NCBI RefSeq assembly: GCF_030296935.1 | Contig: NZ_AP028032.1 | Location: 1,736,001-1,800,000 of the forward strand | Direction: 5' to 3' | DNA length: 64,000 bases | DNA from: Coprobacter fastidiosus | Lineage (GTDB): Bacteria; Bacteroidota; Bacteroidia; Bacteroidales; Coprobacteraceae | Part shown: positions 8,744 through 18,874 of the stretch, in pieces | Layout of the letters: each line of letters begins with the position of its first letter | How positions within the stretch are numbered: the first letter of the stretch is position 1 | Notes under the pieces: generated by a model | Told to the model about the DNA's origin: nothing | Seen by the model: the letters and a program-made list of their open reading frames with translations, nothing else | Database searches by the model: none | Program-made: the position numbers and the translations under genes

Positions 8744-10945
8744 ATGATGAAAAAATGTACTTTGCCGGTTCTGGAAATGAGTTGTGCCGTATGTGCCAAC
8801 AACGTAGAAAACAAAGTAAATTCATTATCAGGAGTCACTTCCGCTTCTGTCAACTTTGCAGCAAATACAATTACCATAGAATATGATCCCGAACAGATCA
8901 CGTTGCCACAAATCAAAGCAGAAGTTCAATCTATCGGATATGATCTTGTTATAGATGAAGAAAATCAAGAAGATATACAAGAAGAAGCACAAAAAAGCCA
9001 TTACGCTCTCTTAAAAAGAAAAGTAATCGTTGCATGGATTTTGTCTATTCCGATCATGCTCCTATCTATGATTTTTATGCATATACCCGGAAACGAATGG
9101 ATTATGATGGTACTTACCTTGCCTATTCTGCTCTACTCCGGACAAAGCTTTTATATCCATGCGTGGAAACAGACAAAACAGCACACCGCCAATATGGACA
9201 CTTTAGTAGCATTAAGTACATCGATTGCATTTTTATTCAGCCTGTTTAACACTATATACCCTCAATTCTGGACTAACCAAGGTATGGAGGCTCATGTATA
9301 TTACGAAGCCGCCGGGATGATCATTGCATTTGTTCTTTTAGGAAAGCTAATGGAAGAGCGAGCTAAAAACAGCACGACTTCTGCCATAAAAGGACTTATG
9401 GGACTACAACCGAAAACTGCACGGAAAGTCATTGAAACCGAAGAAATAGAAGTACCAATCGGACAATTGCAACCAAACGACAAAATCAGTGTACGTCCGG
9501 GAGAAAAAATTCCGGTAGACGGTATTGTAATCGAAGGAAATTCCTATGTTGACGAAAGTATGATCAGCGGTGAAGCTATTCCGGTAAAAAAACAATCGGG
9601 AGACCGGGTATTGGCAGGGACAATAAATCAGCGGGGATCATTTATCTTGAACGCAACCCAAGTAGGAAGCTCTACCGTACTCGCTCAAATTGTACGTATG
9701 GTACAAGAAGCTCAAGGCAGCAAAGCTCCCGTTCAAAAAGTAGTAGATCGCATTAGCAGTATTTTTGTCCCTATCGTCATCAGCATTTCTATAATAACAT
9801 TTATTGTATGGATAATCATCGGGGGTAACCATTATTTTTCTTATGCCTTGTTATCAGCCGTATCGGTACTTGTCATTGCATGTCCATGTGCTTTAGGATT
9901 GGCAACCCCGACCGCACTTATGGTCGGGATAGGTAAAGGAGCAGAACGGCATATACTGATCAAAGATGCTTTTGCTCTTGAAAACTTATGTAAAGTAAAT
10001 TGCGTCGTATTAGATAAAACCGGAACATTAACCGAAGGACACCCTTCGGTAAGTGATGTTCTCTGGATTACAGATTCTGATCAAACCTCCCAATCGGTAT
10101 TACTTGCTGCAGAACAAAAATCGGAACATCCTCTTGCAATCGCAATTACCGAATATCTGAAAGGGAAGGGTGTCGCACCGGAAGAAATCAACTCATTCGA
10201 AAGTATTACCGGAAAAGGGATCGAAGTTGTTTTCAAAGATAGTAAATACTGGGTAGGAAGTTTGTCTTTCGCTCAAACACAACAAATACAATTACCGGAA
10301 AAAGCATTACAAAAAACAGAAATGTGGTCTAAGGAAAATAAAAGTATTATATATTACGGAAAAGAATCTTCCCTCATGGCTATTTTTGCTATCACCGACC
10401 CGTTAAAACCGACATCGGTTCAAGCAGTACAAACTCTTGAAAAAAGAGGTATAGAAGTGCATATGCTCACAGGCGATGGCAATAAAACCGCACAAATGAT
10501 AGGCAGAACATTGGGTATCAAGCATATAAAGGCCGAAGTCATGCCTACTGATAAAGAAATATATATACAGAATCTGCAGCAAAAAGGGAAAATCGTTGCA
10601 ATGGTAGGAGATGGCATTAATGATTCTCAAGCTCTGGCCCGGGCAGATGTAAGTATTGCTATGGGAAAAGGTACAGATATTGCAATGGATGTAGCTATGG
10701 TAACGCTGATGACCTCAGATCTTTTATTGTTACCCCAAGCAATCAAACTTTCTCAAAGAACAGTCCGACTTATTCACCAAAATCTGTTCTGGGCATTTAT
10801 CTATAATGTCATAGGTATTCCTATTGCCGCAGGAATATTATTCCCAATAAATGGATTGTTATTAAATCCTATGTGGGCAAGTGCGGCAATGGCATTCAGT
10901 TCGGTTTCGGTCGTCCTGAATAGCTTACGTCTAAAATATAGCTAA
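8744..10945 (+). CDS. copA: Copper-exporting P1B-type ATPase CopA
   Basis: 733 residues: one N-terminal HMA metal-binding domain with Cys14-x-x-Cys17 (MSCAVC), then the P-type ATPase core with CPC at 380-382, phosphorylation Asp424 in DKTGT, SEHPLA of the nucleotide-binding domain, TGDGNKT and the hinge GDGIND (Asp623, Asp627). The last helices carry YN (FIYNVIG) and MxxSS-type (MAFSS) residues characteristic of Cu(I) ATPases, which supports copper rather than zinc or cadmium. It exports Cu(I) from the cytoplasm. It is divergent from the DUF5715 gene, and no copper-responsive regulator is visible beside it. Confidence 0.94.
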   Translation: MMKKCTLPVLEMSCAVCANNVENKVNSLSGVTSASVNFAANTITIEYDPEQITLPQIKAEVQSIGYDLVIDEENQEDIQEEAQKSHYALLKRKVIVAWILSIPIMLLSMIFMHIPGNEWIMMVLTLPILLYSGQSFYIHAWKQTKQHTANMDTLVALSTSIAFLFSLFNTIYPQFWTNQGMEAHVYYEAAGMIIAFVLLGKLMEERAKNSTTSAIKGLMGLQPKTARKVIETEEIEVPIGQLQPNDKISVRPGEKIPVDGIVIEGNSYVDESMISGEAIPVKKQSGDRVLAGTINQRGSFILNATQVGSSTVLAQIVRMVQEAQGSKAPVQKVVDRISSIFVPIVISISIITFIVWIIIGGNHYFSYALLSAVSVLVIACPCALGLATPTALMVGIGKGAERHILIKDAFALENLCKVNCVVLDKTGTLTEGHPSVSDVLWITDSDQTSQSVLLAAEQKSEHPLAIAITEYLKGKGVAPEEINSFESITGKGIEVVFKDSKYWVGSLSFAQTQQIQLPEKALQKTEMWSKENKSIIYYGKESSLMAIFAITDPLKPTSVQAVQTLEKRGIEVHMLTGDGNKTAQMIGRTLGIKHIKAEVMPTDKEIYIQNLQQKGKIVAMVGDGINDSQALARADVSIAMGKGTDIAMDVAMVTLMTSDLLLLPQAIKLSQRTVRLIHQNLFWAFIYNVIGIPIAAGILFPINGLLLNPMWASAAMAFSSVSVVLNSLRLKYS

Positions 10946-11034
10946 ATTCATCTTCAGCAATACTCCTGACGAGATAATAACTTTTTTATCGTCTCCAGTT
11001 TTCCTCTTTAAAGGGAAAGAGATACGTAATTAAA

Positions 11035-11080
11035 TCCGAACAAATGAGAATAATTATTGGATTATTCTCATTTGTTCGGA
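11035..11080. terminator. Perfect 19-bp inverted repeat, probable copA terminator
   Basis: Arms 11035-11053 and 11062-11080 are perfectly complementary around an 8-base loop. There is no T-run directly after the right arm, so it is an atypical intrinsic terminator; it could also be a stabilising 3' hairpin or a protein-binding site. Confidence 0.5.
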
Positions 11081-11114
11081 ACTATTTATCTAAATTTCTT
11101 CTCTTAAAAAAAGG

Positions 11115-11134
11115 TTAAGAGCCTATTTAAATCT
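11115..11134 (+). repeat. Dispersed AGCCTRTYT repeat, copy 1
   Basis: TAAGAGCCTATTTAAATCTT matches the 20-base ends of the inverted-repeat element at 21643-21775 and the copy at 38531, within the shared pattern AGCCTRTYTRAAYYTT. Found downstream of copA. Confidence 0.5.
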
Positions 11135-11218
11135 TCTGATAAAAAATAGACTAATCGGTTTACCATATTTCTACTAAAAGACTCACTTTTTTATTCATAA
11201 TGATAAAAAAATCGACTT

Positions 11219-11253
11219 TTTGTATCACAAAATAAATAAATTGTTTATTTTTG
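11219..11253 (+). promoter_or_regulatory. Candidate promoter of the S8 peptidase locus
   Basis: TTTG at 11219-11222 and TATTTTTG at 11246-11253 resemble Bacteroidetes -33 and -7 elements, but the spacer of 23 bases is longer than the usual 19-21. Initiation here would give a leader of about 265 bases containing both palindromes. Confidence 0.35.
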
Positions 11254-11332
11254 CACACATATTTGCATAATAAATGCATAAAAAAACATTTTATCAATCT
11301 TTTATTTTGACATAAAAAATCGAAATCGTCTA

Positions 11333-11355
11333 AAAAAACGATCGTTTTTTCGGAC
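11333..11355 (+). repeat. Palindrome repeat, copy 1
   Basis: An 18-bp perfect palindrome, A6-CGATCG-T6, at 11333-11350 followed by CGGAC. The same 23 bases recur at 11475. Likely a binding site for a dimeric regulator. Confidence 0.6.
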
Positions 11356-11474
11356 AATTTTAATTCAATTAATTATCTCTTTGCTTACACTAACGTAAAA
11401 CTTTAGTTATAAACATCTAATTATTTTATCCTTTTCAATAAAAAATCAATTACCGTTTTAGTAGATATTGATTG

Positions 11475-11497
11475 AAAAAACGATCGTTTTTTCGGAC
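11475..11497 (+). repeat. Palindrome repeat, copy 2
   Basis: Identical 23-base copy (A6-CGATCG-T6-CGGAC), 142 bases from copy 1 and ending 25 bases before the S8 peptidase start codon. Its position suggests an operator controlling the locus. Confidence 0.6.
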
Positions 11498-11522
11498 GTA
11501 ACCAACCTAAACAGTAATTGAA

Positions 11523-13151
11523 ATGAAAAGGAAACGGTTTATACTTCCTTATGTGTTAGTGTTTTGCGTAATCAATATTTTTGCACAATCTAAAAAGCCC
11601 GAAGATAAATTTATGCCCGAATGGCATCTGCTATTCAATGACTCAATTATCGGAACAAATGTTTCTTCTGCACTCGCATGGCTACAATCACAAAAATTAA
11701 AACCGAAAAAAAATATTATCGTCGGAGTAATCGATTCCGGGACTGATACCACCCACCTTTATATACAAAAGGCTCTATGGCATAATAAAAAAGAAAAACA
11801 TAATGGTAAAGACAACGATAAAAACGGATATAAAGGAGATGTTCTCGGATGGAATTTTTTAGGTACTCCCGATGGTTCTTTCAATATGAAAAGTGCCGGA
11901 ACAGAAGAATTCAGGGAGTTCAAAAGGCTATACCCTAAATACAAAAACTATCCGACCGACTCGGCAACAATAGCAAACGCGTCTCCCGAATTTATTTATT
12001 ATCTGAAAATGAAAGCAGGAGCTCGTATCGAATCCTATTTCAAATTCACTAAATATCTGCAACAACAGGCAAATGCATACGAAGAGCTCACTAAACGGGC
12101 AAAATCGGCATATCCCGGTAAAGACTCTCTGAGAGTCATAGACATTATGAATATAGATGCAAACGATTCTCTATTCAATATATCTGTACAACTGATCGCC
12201 ATCGACCTTATGAACGGCAGCAAAGATCGACTATGGCAAACTTTGGTCGACCAGCATAACGCAAAATTGAATCAGGCACAAACCCGTATCAAAAGCATAG
12301 AAGCAGACAAAGATAAACGACTGCTTATGGGCGATGACATACATAACGCATCCGACCGCTTTTACGGGAACCCCGACGTTATGTGTGATGATTACTTCCA
12401 CGGCACATTCGTTGCCGGAATAATCGCAGCCCAACCAAACCCTGAAAATAAAATGATCGGCATTTACCCGACTGCAAAAATCATGACGATCCGGGCAGTT
12501 CCCGAAGGTGATGAATACGATAAAGACATTGCATCTGCAATACGTTATGCTGTCGATAACGGAGCTAAAATCATCAATATGAGTTTCGGCAAACAGACTT
12601 CTCCCGATGCCGATATGGTAGAAGATGCTATTCATTATGCTGCGAACCATGACGTTTTATTAGTTATGGCATCCGGAAATAACGGTACAGACTGCGATAA
12701 AAAAATCTACTATCCGCAAGGACTCGACAAAACGGGGAAAAGAATAGATAACTTGATCCGTGTCGGAGCTTCGGACATAAACGGCAACCCCGGATCAATA
12801 TCCAATTATGGAAAAAACAGTGTAGATATCTTCGCTCCGGGAATGGATATTACGTCTTTAGGTGAAAACAACGGATATACTACCTCAAGCGGGACAAGTA
12901 TAGCAGCTCCCGTAGTAGCAGGTATTGCAGCCATCATCCGAGACTATTTTCCGAAACTATCAGCCGATCAAGTAAAAGAGATCCTGATAAAGAGTGTAAC
13001 ACCGATGAACTATAAACGGGTAAAAATCCCCGGATTGAATAAAAAAGGAAATGTCGCCACATACGATTCGTTATGTGTCTCCGGAGGAATTGTCAATGCT
13101 TTAAATGCCGTAAAAATGGCTCAACAATTGTCTTCAAAAAAGAACAAATAA
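11523..13151 (+). CDS. S8 family (subtilisin-like) serine peptidase
   Basis: 542 residues with a signal peptide (ending INIFAQ). The catalytic triad is complete: Asp71 (VIDSGTD), His293 (YFHGTFVAG) and Ser459 (SGTSIAAP), plus the oxyanion Asn region MASGNNG. Asp and His are about 220 residues apart, against some 30-40 in classical subtilisins, so a large, partly charged insertion (about residues 85-280) separates them. The C terminus ends in LSSKKNK with no recognisable type IX secretion sorting domain, so export is probably to the periplasm. First gene of a locus with an S9 peptidase and SusCD; the next start lies one base after its stop. Confidence 0.9.
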   Translation: MKRKRFILPYVLVFCVINIFAQSKKPEDKFMPEWHLLFNDSIIGTNVSSALAWLQSQKLKPKKNIIVGVIDSGTDTTHLYIQKALWHNKKEKHNGKDNDKNGYKGDVLGWNFLGTPDGSFNMKSAGTEEFREFKRLYPKYKNYPTDSATIANASPEFIYYLKMKAGARIESYFKFTKYLQQQANAYEELTKRAKSAYPGKDSLRVIDIMNIDANDSLFNISVQLIAIDLMNGSKDRLWQTLVDQHNAKLNQAQTRIKSIEADKDKRLLMGDDIHNASDRFYGNPDVMCDDYFHGTFVAGIIAAQPNPENKMIGIYPTAKIMTIRAVPEGDEYDKDIASAIRYAVDNGAKIINMSFGKQTSPDADMVEDAIHYAANHDVLLVMASGNNGTDCDKKIYYPQGLDKTGKRIDNLIRVGASDINGNPGSISNYGKNSVDIFAPGMDITSLGENNGYTTSSGTSIAAPVVAGIAAIIRDYFPKLSADQVKEILIKSVTPMNYKRVKIPGLNKKGNVATYDSLCVSGGIVNALNAVKMAQQLSSKKNK

Positions 13152-13152
13152 G

Positions 13153-15471
13153 ATGAAAAAATTATATTTAAAACTGTTTTCTTTCCTGTTTTTAGCAGGT
13201 ATATTTCCTTTTCACAGTCTATGTCAAGACTATGTAAATTGGAATGTTGCCGAGAAATATACGGCAGATTCTCTATCAGGGCATTATCGCTCCTCTCTTT
13301 TAGCAACATGGATTCCTGACACTCACCACTTTTATTATGCTATAGAAAAAAAAGGCGCGCGGAGATTCTATCTGGTCGATGCAACAAAAGGAAAAAAGAA
13401 ATTGCTTTTTGATAACAAACGTTTAGCTGAAGATATTTCCCGGCTTACCCAAACAGAATATACACCCGAAAAATTAAAAATATACCGGTTAGATTTCTAT
13501 AATAAAGATCTTAGTAAATTCTATATTCGCAAAGATAATAAGAACTTCGAATATAATGTAAACACAGGTAAAATCAAAATCGTTTCCACTGTTCCGGAAG
13601 TCAAGAAAAAAAGCACGGGAAGTGGTTTTCCCGCTATTCTCGGGAAAAAATCATGGGAAAAATATTCGAAAGACAATAAATTCTACATATACGGAAGAGA
13701 TCATAATTTATATCTCTCACATAAAGATACGTTAGAAGATATACAATTGACAACCGATGGCGAACCGTATTTCTCCTATACTTCGAATAGCAGTGAGAAA
13801 CGAGATACGGCATGTTGCTATACGCTGGCCCGTTGGATAGATGACACACATATTATTTTCGCTTTCAGAGAGGATAAACGGGCAATCAAGACAATGACTT
13901 TGGTCAACAGTCTTGCAAATCCCCGCCCGACCACAGACACTTATAAAATGCCGATGCCCGGAGATTCGGGAGTCAGCCAGTATGACATAGCTCTTTTCAA
14001 TGCAGATACTCAAGAAAAAATTCCGGTTTCCATAGCTAAATATCCCGATCAGAAAGTTGATATAAGCTATTCTTCAACTCCGGGATATGTATTTTTTACC
14101 CGGAGAAGTCGTCCTGCCGATTATATCGACTTGTGCAGGCTCGATATTCATACAGGAAAAGTAGAGGAACTGATCTCGGAACATTGCGCCCCACACATGA
14201 ATATCCAACTTTTCAAATATCACCTCATCAATGACGGAAAAGAAATCATCTGGTGGTCTGAAAGAAACGGGAAAGGGCAATACTTCTTGTATGATAACAA
14301 CGGAAATCTGAAAAACGCCATTACCCCTCCCGACATGGTTGCCGGAACGATTATGAAACTCGATACGCTGAACCGTACGATCATTGTCGAAGGGTATGGC
14401 CGGGAAAAAGGGATCAACCCGCATTATCGATTCTTCTATAAAGTTAATCTGGACGGAAAAGGCTTTACGTTACTGACCCCTGGAAACGGAACACACAGTA
14501 TAGATCTCTCTCCCGACGGAAAATACTTAATAGACAACTATTCGCGCATGGATATGCCGACAGTCAGTCAACTGATAAAAATCGCCTCGCCTAAAAAGAA
14601 CACGGTACTGGAGGAAAGCGATGACTCGGAACTAAGAGAGTTGGGATGGAAACCACCCGTGTTATTCCAAATAAAAGCGGCAGACGACTCGACCGATCTT
14701 TACGGAATCATGTATCTTCCGTTCAACTTAGATACGACCCGTCTTTATCCGATTATAACAAATGTATATCCGGGTCCGCAAGACGACCAGATTCCAAGAG
14801 CATTTACGGTCGATGATAATTATAATCAATCTTTAGCTCAACTGGGTTTTGTCGTTATCAACGTAGGATCAAGAGGAAGTTCTCAAATACGAGGACGGGA
14901 TTTCCATTGTTTCGGATATGGAAATTTAAGAGATTATCCGTTGGCAGATGATAAACATGCGATCGAGACACTTGCCCGCCGTTATCGATTTATCGATCTC
15001 GACCGAGTAGGAATTTACGGACATTCAGGAGGAGGATTCCAAACCGTAGCTGCCATGCTCACTTATCCGGACTTTTACAAAGTAGGTATAGCCGCATCCG
15101 GAAACCACGATAACAATTTATACATACAGTGGTGGGGTGAAACTTATCACGGAATAAAATCTCATACCGACAGCATAACGGGGAAAACCTTCTTTACCTG
15201 CAAAATTCCGACAAATAACGAACTGGCAAAAAATCTGAAAGGCCGGTTAATGCTGATCACCGGAGATGTCGATAAAAATGTACATCCGTCGACGACTTTC
15301 AGACTGGCCGACGCCTTAATGAAAGCGGATAAACGGTTCGACATGATAGTTATGCCCGGAATGGATCATGGAGTAGGGAATACTTATTATTACAATTTGA
15401 TCCGCTACTACTTTGTCGAACATTTATTAAACCCGAAAAAAGAACACATCGATATCATTCATCACAAGTAA
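13153..15471 (+). CDS. S9 family prolyl oligopeptidase/DPP-type peptidase
   Basis: 772 residues: signal peptide (ending HSLCQ), a long N-terminal beta-propeller region (about 30-510) and a C-terminal alpha/beta-hydrolase domain. Catalytic residues are Ser625 (GHSGGG), Asp707 (DVDKNVH) and His739 (MDHG). The architecture is that of DPP-IV/S9B-like enzymes that release short peptides from oligopeptides in the periplasm. It starts one base after the S8 peptidase stop and SusC follows by 20 bases, indicating one transcript: an endopeptidase, an exopeptidase or oligopeptidase and an uptake system. Specificity is not established. Confidence 0.9.
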   Translation: MKKLYLKLFSFLFLAGIFPFHSLCQDYVNWNVAEKYTADSLSGHYRSSLLATWIPDTHHFYYAIEKKGARRFYLVDATKGKKKLLFDNKRLAEDISRLTQTEYTPEKLKIYRLDFYNKDLSKFYIRKDNKNFEYNVNTGKIKIVSTVPEVKKKSTGSGFPAILGKKSWEKYSKDNKFYIYGRDHNLYLSHKDTLEDIQLTTDGEPYFSYTSNSSEKRDTACCYTLARWIDDTHIIFAFREDKRAIKTMTLVNSLANPRPTTDTYKMPMPGDSGVSQYDIALFNADTQEKIPVSIAKYPDQKVDISYSSTPGYVFFTRRSRPADYIDLCRLDIHTGKVEELISEHCAPHMNIQLFKYHLINDGKEIIWWSERNGKGQYFLYDNNGNLKNAITPPDMVAGTIMKLDTLNRTIIVEGYGREKGINPHYRFFYKVNLDGKGFTLLTPGNGTHSIDLSPDGKYLIDNYSRMDMPTVSQLIKIASPKKNTVLEESDDSELRELGWKPPVLFQIKAADDSTDLYGIMYLPFNLDTTRLYPIITNVYPGPQDDQIPRAFTVDDNYNQSLAQLGFVVINVGSRGSSQIRGRDFHCFGYGNLRDYPLADDKHAIETLARRYRFIDLDRVGIYGHSGGGFQTVAAMLTYPDFYKVGIAASGNHDNNLYIQWWGETYHGIKSHTDSITGKTFFTCKIPTNNELAKNLKGRLMLITGDVDKNVHPSTTFRLADALMKADKRFDMIVMPGMDHGVGNTYYYNLIRYYFVEHLLNPKKEHIDIIHHK

Positions 15472-15491
15472 TTAAAACAAGAAAGTTTTGT

Positions 15492-18400
15492 ATGAAACTC
15501 AAGCAAGTAATAGTGAAACGCGTGTATTTATATCCGACAATATTGGCGGTCTTCATGCTGATGATTTCCGGAATAAATGCTTTTGCACAGGACAAGTCCG
15601 GCAAAATCAAAATTACCGGAACGGTCTATGATGAAACGAAACAACCGTTAGCGGGAGCTTCTGTACGAGAAGAAAGAACAAGTAACGGAACAATTACCGA
15701 CCAAGACGGGAATTTTACGATTTATGTAAAAAAAGGAAGTACTATCCGTATCTCTTTCTTAGGGCTCGAATCGAAAGTAATGACGGCAAATATCGCAGGA
15801 AAGTTCGATATTATGCTGAAAGACAACACTAAAGAACTGGGTCAAGTAGTTGTGACGGGATACGGGAAAACGACTAAAGACCGGGTCACAGGTTCTGTCG
15901 GCATAGTAACCGCCAAAGACTTGAAAGGATCTCCTACTGCCAATATAGACCAGCTCCTTCAAGGGAAACTAGCTGGTGTCAGCGTACAAGCCGTTTCAGG
16001 TCGTCCGGGAGAATCTTCTACGATCCGCATACGCGGAACAAAGTCATTGACAAAAGAGAGTGCCGATCCGCTCTGGGTCATAGACGGTGTTCCCTTGCAA
16101 CGTAATATTCCTAAAATCGACAACAGTCAATTATCGACCGGAGACTTCAATAATATTTTCACCAGCGGAATCGCAGGAATAGATCCGAATGAAATCGAGT
16201 CGATCAGTGTCTTAAAAGATGCTTCAGCCGCCGCAATTTACGGTTCTCAGGCTGCCGCAGGCGTTATCGTCGTAACGACCAAGCGCGGAAAAGCAGGAAA
16301 AATGCAGATCAACTACTCCGCCAATATGACGTTCGTTACCAAACCTCCCCGCAGCGCGAACCTGATGAACTCTCAAGAAAAATTAGCATGGGAGCAGGAA
16401 CTATGGGATGAATTTTCGGCTGCAGGATACCAACAATACATAAGCGGAGATGAAACCGCCCATTATCCGGTAATCGGAATTGTCGGTATGATACGTTCGG
16501 GAAAAGGCGATTTCAAAGGTTGGTCAAAATCCGAACAGGACGCCTATATCTCCCAATTAGGCCAACATACGACTAATTGGTTCGACGAGATATTCCGCAC
16601 CTCCATTTCGAACAGTCACCATCTCTCGTTCTCCGGTGGATCGGATAAAAGTACATACTACGTATCTGCCGGATATAATCGTAATAACGGTTTGGTAAAG
16701 AAAAGTAACTACGATCGTTACAATGTGAGTGCAAAAGTCGATATGAAACCCAATAAACGCGTTACGTTAGGCGTGACTACCGACATGGCCTATCAAATCT
16801 CTCGGGGAGCATCCCTAAATGTCGATCCGTTCAAATACGCCTACTTTGCTAACCCATACGAAATGCCGTATAACAGCGACGGTTCTTATGCCAAAGACCA
16901 GACCTATTTTACATTAGCAAAATACAACGGCTCTACAAGCTTACAAATTCCGTCAAATGGTTACAATATCCTCCGAGAAATGGAAAACACTTCGACCGAA
17001 GCGAAAAACGTAAATGTGAATGTAAATGTGAATTTAGGCATCTCGATCTTGAAAAATTTGAAATTCGAAGGATTGGGTTCTTACAGCTACACCAGCAATA
17101 TCTCCGAAAATATCAACGGGCAAGACACATACGCTGCATGGGAAGACCGCCCGTTCGAAGGAAGTAGCATGTCTTCTACACGTACTTACGGATCGATTGC
17201 TCAATCCACGGCATTCAATCAAAGTTACAGCCTGCGAGGACAATTTCACTTTTCACAAACATTCGCCAATATACATAACATTAGCCTGCTAGCCGGATCG
17301 GAGATCAGACGGCAATATGCCAAAAATATTTACTCCAAAAGATACGGATACGACACGGTAACCGAAAACTCTTCCACTCCGGTATATCCGAGCGACCAAA
17401 AGGTGGATTATAATAAACTTGTTGAATTTGCCGCCCTTATGGACGGATATTCGGGGCAAAGCACCGATGAGGACGCAATGGCATCATTTTATGCTTCATT
17501 AGACTATGTATTGATGAACAAATATGTACTTAGTTATACAATGCGTACTGACGGATCAAACCGTTTCGGAAGCAAAGAACAGTTCAACCCGACCGGTTCT
17601 TTAGGTCTAAGCTGGAATATGGGAGAAGAAAATTTTATGTACCGTCTAAAACCTGTTCTCAGTTCTCTGCAACTCAGAGTATCGGGAGGATATACTGGAA
17701 AAGTCAACGCAGCAGCAACGCCCTATATCATAATGACGTATGACAAAAATTTCCGAAAAACCGACGAAACCTATTACCGCATGGGATATATTAAAAATCC
17801 CCCCAATCCAAAACTCCGCTGGGAGCGTACGTTCGATATCAGCGGATCGGTAAATGCCGGATTTTTCGATGAACGCATGCAGATAGAAATCGGCGGATAC
17901 AGAAGTTTAAGTAAAGATGTTATCAGTTCGGTTTATGTTCCATATTCTACCGGGTTCAATTCTCAATCATATAATACTTCCAAAATTCTGAATAAAGGAG
18001 TCGAAGTAACCGTATCGGGACAAATCGTCAAAACAAAAGATTTTAAATTGAACGTTTCAATCAACGCAGCATACAATGCCAATGAATTAGTAGAGTACAA
18101 TTCACCGTACAGTTCCTACAGTACCGAACAAGAAGGGTATCCGATCAGTTCCCTCTTCTCGGGTATATGCAACGGCATCGATCCGAAGTTGGGAATATAT
18201 ACTTACAAACTGCGATCCGATACCGACCGAAAAGAGAACAACTACCGAAAAGACTCGGATAATTATCGTTTCTATATCGGAACTTCCAATGCTCCTGTAA
18301 ACGGGGGATACTCAGTCAATTTCTCTTACAAACAATTTTCGTTGGGAGTAAGCGGAAACTACTCTATCGGGAATAAGATAAACAGTGAGATTTCCTCCCC

Positions 18401-18860
18401 TGCATATTACGGCGTAGTAGGAGGTTCTGTACAAAACAGTCCGCAAACATCTCGCAGTGACCTCTACGTAAACCATCTGAATGTTTCGAAAGATGTAATA
18501 AACCGATGGACCGAGTCGAACCCGATTACCGACGGATACCCGCGTCTTGTCGATGCATACGGTACGAAGATATCTATCGATGGAAAATTTCTCGAAGACT
18601 ATACAACAACCCTGTCCTATATCACGAACGGAGCTTTTATCGAGAATATTTCCTATTTCAAGATCAGCAATATCTACCTCAATTACAGTTTCCCTGACGC
18701 ACAGTGGATGCGGAAAGCCTGCATCACGTCGTTCGGACTCACCGCATCGGTCAGCAATGTATGTATATTCAGTAACTACTCGGGAATAGACCCCGAAACA
18801 CCGGGTGCCGTATATCCCCAAGCAAGGAATTTCACATTAGGACTTAATATCGGATTCTGA
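15492..18860 (+). CDS. SusC/RagA family TonB-linked outer-membrane transporter
   Basis: 1,122 residues: signal peptide (ending INAFAQ), a carboxypeptidase-regulatory-like beta domain (about 38-120), the SusC signature before the plug (GQVVVTGYGKTTKDR), the plug domain with VWVIDGVPL-type motifs, and a 22-strand-type barrel ending in a C-terminal Phe (LNIGF). SusC proteins import oligosaccharides or peptides with a SusD lid, powered by TonB. Linkage to two peptidases rather than glycosidases suggests a peptide cargo, as for RagAB of Porphyromonas; this is inference from context. Confidence 0.94.
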   Translation: MKLKQVIVKRVYLYPTILAVFMLMISGINAFAQDKSGKIKITGTVYDETKQPLAGASVREERTSNGTITDQDGNFTIYVKKGSTIRISFLGLESKVMTANIAGKFDIMLKDNTKELGQVVVTGYGKTTKDRVTGSVGIVTAKDLKGSPTANIDQLLQGKLAGVSVQAVSGRPGESSTIRIRGTKSLTKESADPLWVIDGVPLQRNIPKIDNSQLSTGDFNNIFTSGIAGIDPNEIESISVLKDASAAAIYGSQAAAGVIVVTTKRGKAGKMQINYSANMTFVTKPPRSANLMNSQEKLAWEQELWDEFSAAGYQQYISGDETAHYPVIGIVGMIRSGKGDFKGWSKSEQDAYISQLGQHTTNWFDEIFRTSISNSHHLSFSGGSDKSTYYVSAGYNRNNGLVKKSNYDRYNVSAKVDMKPNKRVTLGVTTDMAYQISRGASLNVDPFKYAYFANPYEMPYNSDGSYAKDQTYFTLAKYNGSTSLQIPSNGYNILREMENTSTEAKNVNVNVNVNLGISILKNLKFEGLGSYSYTSNISENINGQDTYAAWEDRPFEGSSMSSTRTYGSIAQSTAFNQSYSLRGQFHFSQTFANIHNISLLAGSEIRRQYAKNIYSKRYGYDTVTENSSTPVYPSDQKVDYNKLVEFAALMDGYSGQSTDEDAMASFYASLDYVLMNKYVLSYTMRTDGSNRFGSKEQFNPTGSLGLSWNMGEENFMYRLKPVLSSLQLRVSGGYTGKVNAAATPYIIMTYDKNFRKTDETYYRMGYIKNPPNPKLRWERTFDISGSVNAGFFDERMQIEIGGYRSLSKDVISSVYVPYSTGFNSQSYNTSKILNKGVEVTVSGQIVKTKDFKLNVSINAAYNANELVEYNSPYSSYSTEQEGYPISSLFSGICNGIDPKLGIYTYKLRSDTDRKENNYRKDSDNYRFYIGTSNAPVNGGYSVNFSYKQFSLGVSGNYSIGNKINSEISSPAYYGVVGGSVQNSPQTSRSDLYVNHLNVSKDVINRWTESNPITDGYPRLVDAYGTKISIDGKFLEDYTTTLSYITNGAFIENISYFKISNIYLNYSFPDAQWMRKACITSFGLTASVSNVCIFSNYSGIDPETPGAVYPQARNFTLGLNIGF

Positions 18861-18874
18861 TAAATTATGACATT

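Larger units (their letters stand above)
10946..11522. other. 577-base regulatory region upstream of the peptidase-SusCD locus
   Basis: No credible coding sequence. It holds, from left to right, a long perfect inverted repeat (11035-11080), one copy of a dispersed 20-base repeat (11115-11134), a TATTTTTG promoter-like element (11246-11253) and two copies of an 18-bp palindrome (11333 and 11475), the second ending 30 bases before the S8 peptidase start. Confidence 0.7.

Noticed and set aside
11160-11357. A 65-codon minus-strand frame upstream of the S8 peptidase
   Set aside because: Covers the promoter-like element and a palindrome copy; composition is that of AT-rich non-coding DNA.
11523-15471. 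The two peptidases as type IX secretion substrates
   Set aside because: Neither has a recognisable C-terminal sorting domain; both have ordinary signal peptides only.
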